Of a stretch of 64,000 nucleotides of DNA, positions 1-10,707 are shown piece after piece. Origin of the DNA: Sanguinoderma infundibulare (lineage: Eukaryota; Basidiomycota; Agaricomycetes; Polyporales; Polyporaceae); the NCBI GenBank assembly GCA_032821775.1, contig JAVLRN010000009.1, positions 434,001 to 498,000 of the forward strand, in the 5' to 3' direction. Each line of letters opens with the position of its first letter. Position 1 is the stretch's first letter. The notes beneath the pieces are model-generated. The model saw only the letters and a list, made by a program, of their open reading frames with translations, was not told where the DNA came from and ran no database searches. The translations under genes were made by a program, and so were the position numbers.

Positions 1-219
1 CCAGTTGGTGTTGTCGGGAGGGAGCATGAGCGGCGGGACGTAGACCATGGACGACGGGGACGACGGGAAGCATAATGGCGAGGGGTTCCCCCTGGCTTGC
101 AGCTGGGTGGTCGCAGCGTCGTGCGCAGTGGCCTTGAAGTCGTGTGGCTGTGCATCAAATAGCGCGGCGTAGGCGAACGCAGATAGCGCGAGGGCGCCGA
201 GTAATGCAGAGCGGACCAT
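1..219 (-). CDS. Secreted protein, N-terminal part (runs off left edge)
   Basis: Start of a minus-strand gene whose ATG lies at 219; 73 codons are in the window and the frame stays open to base 1. The first ~18 residues (MVRSALLGALALSAFAYA) form a typical signal peptide with an Ala-rich cleavage zone. What follows is rich in Ala, Pro and Ser and shows no recognisable domain. A TATAAATA element sits about 110 nt upstream of the ATG, which supports the start. The family is not recognisable from this fragment; it could be a secreted enzyme or a small secreted protein. Confidence 0.6.
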   Translation of the reverse strand, partial: MVRSALLGALALSAFAYAALFDAQPHDFKATAHDAATTQLQARGNPSPLCFPSSPSSMVYVPPLMLPPDNTNW

Positions 220-877
220 CCTGCGTCGTGAACCGAGGCGGACGGAGGAGTGGAGAAGAGGGGAGGAGGTGGATGGCTTTGGTGGGCCCCGAGGAATGTT
301 TGAAGATGGGGTTTCAACTGCGCGCGAGTATTTATAGCGCAAGAACAATATGATGGCGAGCGCAAAAGAAGGTGATGCTTGGGAACCTGTCTGTGGGGAA
401 TCGACCAGGGCGGTCGAGTTGGCTAAACGAGGTATTGTTCCATGCTGTCGGGGGCGGGAAGAGATGCGACCAAACAGAGGCTGACCGGTGCCTCACGCTG
501 ACAGAAGCGGGTTTGTTCCGATCGGGCTGGTAGGCTCGGTCCCACAAGTCCTAGTCCGGAGCTGCTTGCCGGTGCTACAATGATCAGGCGGAAATTATGC
601 GAAGCGGACACTCACCGAACGGACGAGCATACAACGGCGGCACTGCGGCAGAACGTCGACCGTCGACGGTGGGTAGCCACATGCACCTTCCAGCCGTCAC
701 TTGGGCGCCTGAACGCTGGAGACGCACCGTGACGTCTTTTTTGTGCCTCTCGGGCTCGAGAGGTTCAAACAGGAAATTAATTACATTCACGTCGGCCAAC
801 GTCTTGACTCGTGTACATCTCCCAAGGGTATTGATTCTCGGCACAATAGCGAAGAGACCAAAGTACGGCAGTCAGCG
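220..877. other. Intergenic: secreted-protein promoter and gelsolin-gene 3' flank
   Basis: Holds the TATA box for the leftward gene at 219. The rest is the 3' flank of the next minus-strand gene, which stops at 878. The short open frames here have no family features. No RNA gene or repeat is visible. Confidence 0.4.
329..336 (-). promoter_or_regulatory. TATA box of the secreted-protein gene
   Basis: Reads TATAAATA on the minus strand, about 110 nt upstream of the ATG at 219. This is a good core-promoter match at a usual distance. Confidence 0.55.
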
Positions 878-3800
878 TCAGCGCAAATTCGAAGGGTTCA
901 CGCCGACGGGAAGCATCGTGGGGTCTTGTAGAGCGGCGGAAGGCCACGACGTCGACTTCAACTGAGGGTTCCATCAGTGTCGCTTCCAATCGCTCAATCA
1001 CAAGAAGGCCTTACGTTGACATCCGCGTCGCTTGCAGGTACCAGGTTCATATGGTCCGGCGTATTCCCAAGGTTCTGTCCACGGGTCAGTTCATGGGGCT
1101 TGGGACGCACATGGGCCCAGGTTGACTGACCATCTCAGACTCGTGCAGCTCGCGGAAAGTGAGGAGCAGGTCCGCGGGTATCTGCGTCGGGAAGACCAGG
1201 GCATGTACCGTTGGGGTAAACGGTCTCATCGATGAGGCCTTCTTCGCAAGGACCTGTTGCGAAGCGGATCAATGCTCGATTGACGTCTCAATCAACAAGT
1301 TGTCTTACCTCTGCCACCGCAAGTGCCAGACGAATCTCCAGTCGTCGACAGCGCGCTTCGGAACCAATAACAACGAAGAGTTCCCATATGCAGTCAACCA
1401 GGTACACCTGTCGACTGAACTCCAACTGCGCCGGGAAGCCAGACACTGGGCAAACCTTGGAAGGCGACACATGTCAGTAATAATTTGGCACGAATAGACC
1501 TAGAAGTCCAGAGACAAGAGAAGCCGGAGCTCAACTCACAACGTCTCCTTGGGAGGCATCCACCACCCAGACACGCGGATCCGTGATCGGTGCACTTGCC
1601 CGCCATTTCCAGTAATCCGCGGTCGCGTAATCGCCGTCCCCAAGCATCATCCAGAACATCTCTTCCTCCTGGCTCTCGTCCTCGGTTAGTTCGACGATGC
1701 TATCCTCGGACTCTGCTAGCTGCTTCGCGTAGGCGAGGGCCGCACGCTGCTCGGCCGCAGTGGAACCGCGCCCATGCCAGACGTAGAACGTCTCGAGAAT
1801 GGAAGTGCAGTAACTGTACCCCGAGCATAGATTCTTGACACCCTGATGACGATGAAGCGTCAGCGTGGCTTAGCACGTCATCCTAAAGCAACTCACGAGG
1901 TCGAGCTCGTCAATATAAATCAGGCCCTGGAGCGAGCGTACGACATGCATCGCAGTGTTCTCAGGGCTCCAGTGCGCGCGGGTACCTTGTCTCGTCGCAA
2001 CCTTCCCCCCGAGCGCGGACACGAAGTCTGGCGGTTCCCGAGCTTGCGCCACTGCTATCTGGAACGTTGCCACCACCATCAGTACGCCGCAGGTGCTCTC
2101 GTCCGCACAAACGAAGTAGACACTCACCGGCGTCGTTCCATATCGTCGAGCGAGCTCTTGGACTTTCTGCGCTTCACGCTCATCAGGCTGGGCTCTCCGG
2201 CCATGCCACGCCCACACCTTCGTTGCAACGAGCCCGCTGGATCTGGCCTTCGCGCGGTGAATGACAGCAAGGAGTTCCGAATCATAGAGAATGTGCGCGT
2301 CCTTGGTTATGGCCGTTGCAGCGCTTCCGGCGATGGCCATAACCTCAACAGAAATCGTCTGCACATCTGGATCTGGCGTGTACGCTGGACGGGGCGCACG
2401 ATACAGAGCGTCGACGTCAACGTGCGGGAGCGGCTGATCGTCATGAACTAACATTAATTCGCATCAGTGAGAGGATAGACTTGCATGCGCCTTAGGAAGG
2501 CTTGCCTAGATGGATGACCTGCGGGCGAGGCTCATGCTTGACTTCCACGGCCTCAATTCCGAGTGCCGCAGGGGCGGAAGGAAACTCAGCCGCGATCTCA
2601 TCCTGTGGCTCTTTAGCAGGCACCTTAGCCCCGATGGTCGGCGGCTCCCAATCCTCGTCTTCCTCCGCAAACGCCGCGGGCGGCGGCGCTGCTTCACTCT
2701 TCAGTGTCCCCGCCGGCGAGGCAACAGGCGTCCGCTCCTCCCTCAGCGGAGGCATGAAGAACGCCGAGTACTTCTCGTAACTCGACTTGCGTTTCTCCAG
2801 CGGCGGCGCTACAATCGTCTGCGTCGCGCTTCCGGTCGTCCCATTGGCTCCATTGACGCCATTGGCGGTTCCGTGCACGCCGTTGGTAGGGGGACTAACG
2901 ACGGTCCGGGGACCCCAGTTAGCGACCATGTTCTTCACGTTTGGAGGGGAATGGTCCTCTTCCTCCTCATCCTTCGCAGCATGCGACGCACCGAGGGATG
3001 ATGGCGGAGACGCGCCCTTCCTCTCTGAGACGGGCGAAGGAAGTGAAGGCGACACCGAAGGCTCGGGCCGCTGCAACACCTCTGTGAACGTTTGCGCAAC
3101 GTCCATGACCGTCGCGCGGTTGCCCGTGCTCGGTATGCGTGTATGGCGCGCAGGGCTCGAAGGTGATTTCTGCGCAGCGCTCTGGGGAGGGGTGATCGCC
3201 GGACTACGACCGCCTGAAAGAGGCGCGAGCGGGCTGGTAGACACCGGACTCGTCTTCCCGGGGGTCCCTGCCGGGGGGCGAGTGTCGACATCGAGGGCCG
3301 GTTTCGGGGCGACAGCGGGTTTAAGTGCGGGAGAGACCGAGCTGCCTTGTGTCACGGGTGGTGATAAAGCTTGAGAGATCGGGGAGGTTGCGCGGACAGG
3401 CGCGTAGGTCAGGGGTGTAGTGAGGGATGGTGTGGCGCGCTTGTGGTCGGGCACGTGTGGGGTGGTCGGTGACGGAATCGTCTCGTTCCTCGTCGGTGAC
3501 GTCTCGCGTATCGCAGCCAACTTTGATGCGCCTCCGGAAGTTGTGGCGGTGGTCGTGCTCTTGTCCTTGCGCGGTTTCTTCGCACGGCCCTTCGTCGGCT
3601 ACACGCAAAAACACGAAGAAGGCCGTCATGTCAGTCCCGGTCGCGTCACGGACAGAGAGCAGAAAAGTAGATCCGAACGCGAATGAGATATCTATTCTGT
3701 AGATGGATTGTTCGAGCACAAGTGCAACAGATCAGAAATAACCGTATTACCAGAAAGAACGCACATGACTGAGAGGTTGACCTGCCGGCGCAACCGCAGG

Positions 3801-5748
3801 CAGGCCTACTTCGCCCCTCTCCTGCACCAATCCGCTACTGATCGTTCGCGTACGAACGCGCATTCCAAGTTCGTCCACCTCTGGCGCCGATGGAGGCGAC
3901 GCGGTAGGTGGCTGATCGCCAGTCTTGGTGGGCTGGATGAATGTGATCACCGTCTTCGCTGAGCCAAGTTTCGGACCATTGTATGCGCTCTCACTCACTA
4001 CAGAGGAGGAGGCCCCGACAGAGTTCCCTGTCAGCATAGTCGGAAGAGAGGGCATGGAGGACTTCGGCTTGAGAAGTGGGCGCGAGATTTCGTGCTTGAG
4101 CGGGATGCTATAAGACGACGTCGTGGGGGATACGGAGCCTGTCGAGGCCGGGTCATCGGTGAAGGACTTGCGCATTGGGATAGGCTTTGGGGATATGACT
4201 GGAGGAGGGGTTGAACTACCAGTATTGTACTGCCAACGGTCGAGCACCGCGCTTTGTCTCTTTCCGGGAGAAGTGAAGGAGCGATCTGGGGTCGGAGAGC
4301 TTGCAGGCGAGGTAACCTCCAGAGTCGCGCTTTTCTCCACCATGTTCTTCACAAACCCACGACCTTGTAGCCGGCTTAGACTGGGTGTAGGCTGCTTCTC
4401 CGAGGGAGGTTTGAGGAACGCGGGCGACGCGTTCTGCGAACGTGGCATTTGGGGACTCCCGAACGATGGACGAGGTGCAGGTTGGATAGGACGTGCCAGA
4501 CCCGGTAACGGAACCCCTTGCTTGGACGAATGTGGAGGAGACGAAGGAGTAGGTGAACGTATGGCAGCAGAGGATGACGGACGAGATGCGGGGGACCGAG
4601 ACCTAGGTGTGGACCGCGGGGTGATTGGTCGAATGATAGTTGGGCTGGGGGAATGGGAGAGGGGTCGTGAAATCGGATCGGTTCTGGGCTTGGTGGTGAA
4701 CGTCTCAGCTGGAGAATGAGGCTTCGCTGGTGCAATGCCTGTAGGGGTGCTCATCGTGCGCTGTCGAACGGCGGTCGCCTGCGAAGACCCAGTATAGCTC
4801 GGTACAATCTCCCGCTCGCGCTCTTGTGCCTTCTCCACGATGGACCGCACAGATGTAGGGTGGGCGGAAGTCGTCGGAGTGCTAATGCGGCGGTCACGCT
4901 GCGCAAACGAGCTTGAAGGGGACTCTGCCTCGCGTTCTTGCGCCCTCTCCACGATGGAACGCACAGATGCAGGGTGGGTGGGGGTTGTTGGAGTGCTAAT
5001 GCGGCGGTCACGCTGCGCGAAAGAGCTTGAAGAGGACTCGGCCTCCTTCTCCCGAATGGCGCGAGAGACGACGGACGCCTTGCCGGTTCCAGTCATACCG
5101 GGCATCGCTACGCCTCCATGGCCAAAGACCGGATGAGGAGCCGAGATGTGGGTGCGCTGTTCGAACTGGGTCGGATCATGCGCATCTTGCTGAGGGGCAT
5201 GCTTCGTGAGCCGGGGTCCAGTTGCGCGACCGCCTATAAACGCAGCAAGCGATATGGGGGAAGAAGGGTGCCTGGCCGGGCCAGGGGCAGGTGGGGACGC
5301 AGGCGCAGGAGAAGGAGACGCAGGCGAGCGATTGGAAGGCCTCGTACTCGCACTGGAATCCTGACCCATGAGCTTGCGTAAGGTATCGTCCTGGTTCCGC
5401 TGTTTCTGCAGCGTGGTCAATGGCTCGTCGGAAACTACAGACTGGTCCTCGGCCTTGAGTACAGCGGCAACCGCGCTTTGCGCTGGGGACACGACTCGAC
5501 TTCAGACGAAGAGGCAACAATAAACGTGTTCACTACTCACAGAGGTCAGCGCTGTTGGTCCGACTGCCGAGGTTGGTGCTCCTCCGCATGCGTGCATGCC
5601 TCGATGCTGCAATCTCGGCCTCGAGCCTCCTCGTCTCCGCCTCCTCGTCATCGTCCACCTGCTTCTGCATTGCCTTGATCTTACTAGTCCATTCGGCCAA
5701 TGACGCGTCAGATTTGGGGGGGATGCTGAGTGTGCTACGACGGTCCAT
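878..5748 (-). CDS. DUF4045-gelsolin actin-binding protein
   Basis: Nine exons: 5748-5541, 5482-3765, 3598-2506, 2447-1897, 1842-1540, 1455-1309, 1253-1131, 1074-1015 and 961-878. Phases agree throughout and give about 1,428 residues. The N-terminus carries the DUF4045 signature (SLAEWTSKIKAMQKQVDDDE followed by an Arg/Glu coiled coil). A long Ser/Pro/Thr-rich disordered region holds a short motif after the 166-nt intron (PTKGRAKKPRK). The C-terminal third has gelsolin-like repeats (LLAVIHRAKARSSGLVATKV, GVKNLCSGYSYCTS, VYLVDCIWELFVVIGSEAR) and ends with a villin-tail-like segment. Fungal DUF4045-gelsolin proteins are expected to bind actin filaments in the cytoplasm. The start at 5748 is the first ATG in the DUF4045 frame. 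The 2448-2505 intron must use a GC donor, because the frame meets a stop just past it. A 38-residue tandem repeat lies in the disordered region. Confidence 0.85.
4823..5050. repeat. Tandem 114-bp repeat inside the gelsolin gene
   Basis: Two adjacent 114-bp units (about 4823-4936 and 4937-5050) encode two near-identical 38-residue units containing RDRRISTPTT and SVRSIVE. The unit length is a multiple of three, so copy number can change without breaking the frame. The units lie in the disordered Ser/Pro-rich region. Confidence 0.8.
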
Positions 5749-6177
5749 AGCAGGCGGGAAACGTCGCTCCAAGTAGTGGGATGGAAATCAGATGTCAGTC
5801 CTGAGATTTCGACGACGCGAATGGTAGATGCCGGTGTAAATGACGGCTATAGATACATCAAGGAGAGAGTTCGGTGTCGACAGTAACAGCGTGGACGGCG
5901 CTGACGAGAGAATGGTGTGGGGTTGGAGGGAAAGGCTGAAGCGCGACAGAGGCTTGGGCGGCGTGGTGAGTGGGAGCGAGACTCATAAGCGCCCGTTTGC
6001 ATTCCAGCCTGCCATGCCTGCTAACTCTGCTAAGTACTACATGAACGATCACGAACACTGTCGAAGTTGAAAGCACACATCCATAAAGCAAGACTTGCAG
6101 GGACAATACAGCAATTATCAAAGCAGGTCTACTTCTAGATCAAGCACAAGTCCAGTCCATTACTGAAGTCCGCAAAC
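5749..6177. other. Intergenic: gelsolin-gene promoter and GH16 3' flank
   Basis: Lies upstream of the gelsolin-type gene and downstream of the GH16 stop. The short open frames lack family features. I see no clear TATA box, RNA gene or repeat. Confidence 0.35.
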
Positions 6178-7750
6178 CTAAGCCATGGCCCAAGTGAAGA
6201 GCGAGAGTACTGCGCCAGCAGCAACGGCGACGTAGAGACGCGGGGAAACGTCAGCCGCACTATTGCCAGAGGTGCTTTTACCAGTGTTTGACGTCCCGTT
6301 GCCATTGCTTGACGTCGAGCTGGTGCTGGAGCTAGTCGCCGCTGTGCCGGTCGCGGTCGCGCTCTCGAGGAAGGTACTGCTGCCCGAGACGGCCGCGACG
6401 AATGTGTCCGCCTGGGAGGAGAACGCCTTAACATAGGAGATCTCGAAGTACGCGCTCGAGTAGTTGCCCTGGTTGATGACGTTTTCGAGGTACTAGGGAA
6501 TCATGCGGGTAAGCAATACTTCGCTGGGAAACGAGGACGAGGACTTACGCATGAAGAACCGTTAACTTGACCCTGAGTACCGCAAGTCTGCTCGTAGACA
6601 TTGGCCTGACCAGCCCTGTGAAAAGTTATTACCCGTGTCCATATGAACTATCAAACAACTTACCAGTCACCGCAAAGTGCAATGTCGAGAACAAGCTGTT
6701 GGGGAGTGAAGAACTCGGTGGTGTTGCAAGGGAGTCGGAGGGGTATGCAGCAGAGGGAGTACCCCAGGAAGTTGGGTCAATCGTGTCTTTGGCATTCGTG
6801 ACCGAGTCCGGAACGTTCTTGCGCTGTAAGGTAATCATTCTCGGTTAACCGTATATTTCATCAAGAACATGGGACTATGAGCTGATTACTTACACTCCAG
6901 AACCAGATGCTGACCAGAACATGTCAGTGCGCAGCTCCATTCCATCTAGAATATAGCACGTACTTAATACCAGTCGTGTCAAACTGGGTAGCCCAGACAC
7001 CTCCTCCGGCAGCAGCGAAGGCCTGACCATAGCTGTTCTCCTGCTTCTCCATGGTAGTGCAGCCTGAGCCCTGCGAGCAGTCTGTGCCCGAGACGGTACA
7101 GCCGGTTGTGGTATGGATGGCCATCTGGTTGGCAGTCATGAGGTTAACAGCTTCCAGGATGTCAATTTCACCACCGGCGGGCCAGTTAGGACCCTTTGTC
7201 CAGAAGCTGGGCCAAACCTATGTTTGTCGAAGGCAAAGATTAGAGCAATGACAACGAATATGACAACGGGACTCACCGAGCAGCCATAAGGAAGGTGAAT
7301 AGCGTCGAACACGAGGACAGTACCCATTGGGAAATAGTCCAAAGTCTCGATCCGGATCTGGACGCAAGGATGGTTGCTCAGCCCCACGACATTCAAACTC
7401 TAACTTGGGGGAAGTCGAAGCCAAAAACGCACCGAGTTACGCTTGTAGTTGTACTGCACGACGCTCGTGTCATCTACCTTGATGATCGCGTTCCCGTTGC
7501 TGTTCACGTACGCGAGCTTGGACGCCGTCGCATTAGCCTGGTCGAGATAGTTGACATCACCTACAACATCTGTTAGCACTGTAAGCCAATGTTCCTGAAG
7601 CAACGCACCGTTGGTCAAGTTGTCGTAGTTCCCGTAGAACTCCCAGCCTGAGAAAAAGTTGGTGCCCTGGTACTCCTTCATGATGTTGTACGCCGCGAGG
7701 GCGGGGGCGGCTGCGAAAAGAGCGGATGCCAGCGGGATGGCTGAGCGCAT
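6178..7750 (-). CDS. GH16 endo-beta-glucanase, GPI-type (apparent frameshift)
   Basis: Eight exons: 7750-7609, 7560-7433, 7357-7277, 7217-6964, 6909-6894 (16 nt), 6823-6664, 6615-6549 and 6492-6178. A signal peptide (MRSAIPLASALFAAAPALAA) leads into a GH16 domain with the catalytic signature GGEIDILEA (E-x-D-xx-E), the flanking VWPSFWTKGPNWPAG, and the C-terminal block ending in LVLDIALCGDW. The tail is Ser/Thr-rich and ends in a hydrophobic segment, as in GPI-anchored wall enzymes. It probably cuts beta-1,3/1,4-glucans at or outside the cell wall. In the 160-nt exon the frame shifts by two bases near 6724-6730: the motif before it (SWGTPSAAYPSD) and the one after it (CNTTEFFTPQQ) are in different frames. 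No intron fits there. It is either a real pseudogene lesion or a base-call error. Confidence 0.8.
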
Positions 7751-8466
7751 GTTTGTCAAATGGGAAGAGAGGGGACTTGATGGGGTGACGGGCCTGGGAT
7801 GGGGTATATGTATTGTGCATCATGGCCGGCCTCTGAACCGAGCACAGTACAAGACACCACAGGGGCGCTCATCAGTGCTCATCTGAGTCATCGGGGTGCT
7901 CGATCTTTGATCGGTGGCGATACCGGGCAAGTTAGGAGCCAATTAGGAGCGGTTGCGGTGACGACGGCAGTTCACCTTGGTCGCCGGCGTCCTCAATTTG
8001 CCGCTCCATCCCTACTCCACTGGCACCTGTGGCCCATGTACTGGGACCTGCGCAAGTACAGCATGTCTCCGAGTGGGCCCAAATTCGATCTCCAGGTCAG
8101 CCCTGATCATAGTCGTTGCAAGTTAGTAAAATCGCTAGAAGTAGGTTTACGTCTGTTGGGATCCAGAACAAACATCAACGAAGATTCTCCTTCCACCGTA
8201 CGACTCAACATACGTTGGCCATCGCACAGCACAGTCCGACTGTGTCTCCTACCGTGCAGTCTCCGCACGACGATCGCGCATGTAGGAAGCGCCCACCCGA
8301 GTGCGTGTACGCTCGGCATCGGCAGCGCTTCGATTCGTTCTCTCGTGCAAAGCCCTCGACCTCCGATTCGCTGCACTTTAACAAGGCAGAAGGCAGGCGG
8401 AAGTATATAGGCGAATCTGTCTACTCGAGGAACCCACGCACGACCGTGTTGTTGAGCGGACCCCAG
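7751..8466. other. Intergenic: divergent promoter region
   Basis: Separates the GH16 start (minus, 7750) from the next plus-strand gene (8467). A TATATG-type element lies about 55 nt upstream of the GH16 ATG, and a TATATAGG element at about 8403 precedes the rightward ATG. The open frames here look non-coding. Confidence 0.35.
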
Positions 8467-8964
8467 ATGCGCTACCAAGTCCCCCACTTGTCTATCTCGC
8501 GTCGCCACCTCCGCACAGGACTCGGGCCTATTCGTAACTCCTCGACCAATAAGCCGACAGTATCGTCGACTGTTGTGCTCCCCTACTTCATAGGGACCGT
8601 TGGAGGGATTGCCTTGGTTGGTGGCGGCAGTATGCATATCTCTTTATTAGATTTCTCGAGGAAGACAGACAACCTCCCGTTGACCTTCCAGTCTATGCTT
8701 ACTACCATCTCTCCGGGGCGAAGAAGGTGGTAGAGAAGGTCTCAGCGGTCAAAGAGCGATATGACGACGCTAAAGCGACAGTGGCGGAGAAACGTGAAGC
8801 CGCACGCAAGAAGGTGGAGACAGCGAACGATGCCGCGAAGGAGAAAGCTGCAAGTATTCGCGAGTTTTGGGTGACTCGCGGTTCGCGTAGCAAGGGCGAC
8901 GGGGTGAGCAATCACTTTGCGTTTCCCATGGTAGCTGAGGTTGATTTTGGCACAGGATCAATGA
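8467..8964 (+). CDS. Small mitochondrial-type membrane protein, coiled-coil tail
   Basis: Exons 8467-8629 and 8692-8903, and probably 8956-8964, give about 127 residues. The N-terminus is basic and lacks acidic residues (SRRHLRTGLGPIRNSS), as in a mitochondrial presequence. A single membrane span follows (VVLPYFIGTVGGIALVGGG), then an Ala/Lys/Glu-rich helix (EKREAARKKVETANDAAKEK) likely to form a coiled coil. The first intron fixes the frame across the end of the membrane span (IYAYYHLSGAKK). The third exon is uncertain: without the 52-nt intron at 8904-8955 the frame runs to 9071 with a hydrophobic, non-coding-looking tail. The function is unknown. The layout resembles the protein at 13083-13899. 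Confidence 0.6.
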
Positions 8965-10707
8965 ATATTGCTAGTTGCCTCATCGTATTATCCTTCGTGC
9001 TATGCTTCAATCCACAGTCGGTTTATTCCTACCTTCTAGACTGTATTAATTTTCATTCTGGACATGATTGATATTTCCCTCCTTTTGGCTGATTCGCTCC
9101 GAGTCCCAAATGCAGCCGCGCCTGCTGATGTCTCTGCCTATGACCTCTCCAGGCTGACCATCGTAGCATTCCTTCTTTAATTCGGGTTGATGCGACGCAA
9201 TGTTCTCCCGACTTCTACAAAGAACTGCGCACAATTTCCAGCGAGCTTGTTATCAAGGCGCGACATTGAGCCGCGGCGAGGTATCGCACTGGTGAGGCTC
9301 GTCTGGCCTCGTCCTTACACCAAGCACCTCACTTGAAGACGGACCACGCGGGCAAGACGAATGAGGATGCTGCTACTCAACAAGCATCTAACACTGTTCG
9401 CACAGCTGAAAATAACTCCACGAAACCTGGGGACACCAAACTCTTAAGCCCACTCGCCGACCCTTCAGATTGGTGTCCCTCTCGTACCCGGCGCTAATAT
9501 GCACAACGTTCCGAGCCAGACGATACGCGAAGCTCTGGAGGTTATACTTTCGCCCGTCAAGCTGATCTCGACCGCCATTTTCTTTCCGCATACACAGGGT
9601 TGCGTGCGCAAAGAAACCGCAGCCGTAAAAAGGGTCGCATCATCCGTTTTTCTCGCTATGATGGCTTCGACCGTCTCCTACGAGGACGTCTGCATGAACC
9701 AGCGTCGGGGCCGAAGTCCGATTCGGTGGACTCATCACGAATAACACCTCTCGGCGACTGCCGGTGGCACGCGCGCTAATCGAGCTGCAGCACACCTCTG
9801 CTACCAACCATCTCTCCACCCAATTGCCACCGTAAGTCCTGTTCGACGATTTGCTACAGCTCAGAACAACGAATCCGAACACTTGGGGGCTAGAGCCAGG
9901 TTCACCGGGATACGCGCGACCGCCCTCTCTCGTATTCTCATCATGACCTGTTGCGGCACCGGCACACACCTCTCAAAAAGATTGCAACCACGTGTGTGTT
10001 AGGACAACGGTACGAGCATGTTCCTCAAACGACGACGCTTTGCCAGCCTCTAATACGGTCACCCAGCATCGCGACGTAGGACAACAACTTGCCCGGGCGC
10101 TCTCAGCAGCATGAGTTACGAAGCTGCCAGTACAATATAGCGCCTGGTAATTGTTGAGGTTGTGCCCGATGTCAGATTGTTACAATGACGGCGAGCTCAC
10201 CGCGTTCTGTTCGCTAGCAACGCCTCCGTAACCCGTTGATGTCGTCCCGGAGCCGTCAACGTCCATTCCCATCAACGATTTTCGAGCTTCTGGGTGATAG
10301 TCACGGCCTGGAGAACGCGAGGACCAAGTCTCGTCTTGTACGCTGCCTCCATCGGGGCACTGGATAACAAGGCGTTGGAGGTGAAATGTCGGGCACCACA
10401 CAATCAAGTGCCTAATTGTGTATGGGTGCAAGGTAGTCAACAGAAACACGTTCAGTGTGTTATTCAAGTAAGAACTCATGTTGGCCCACTAGTCGTCATA
10501 CACTTCCACAACTTACGTGCCCCGCCTTGTGCCCCTCTAGCGCTCAAAACAACGCCTCCTCGCCCCGCCGCCGTTGAGAAACAAATCGAGCGCTCTCAAC
10601 TATGGTCGAACGGGGCGCATATAAGACGCACTTGAGGCACGTATTTCCCCTCATACACTTGCCCCACGCCTTACACCTGCCACACCGCCCCTATAGCTAC
10701 GCTCTCA
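8965..10707. other. Long stretch without a recognisable gene
   Basis: About 1.7 kb with only short open frames on both strands; none shows a domain, signal peptide or consistent splice pattern. The right end holds the promoter of the C2H2 gene (TATAAG at 10620). No tRNA, repeat array or transposon end is visible. Confidence 0.4.
10620..10625 (+). promoter_or_regulatory. TATA element of the C2H2 gene
   Basis: TATAAG lies about 88 nt upstream of the ATG at 10708, within a GC-rich flank. Confidence 0.45.

Noticed and set aside
4123..4719. 198-codon plus-strand frame
   Set aside because: It is antisense to the disordered part of the gelsolin-type gene; no domain.
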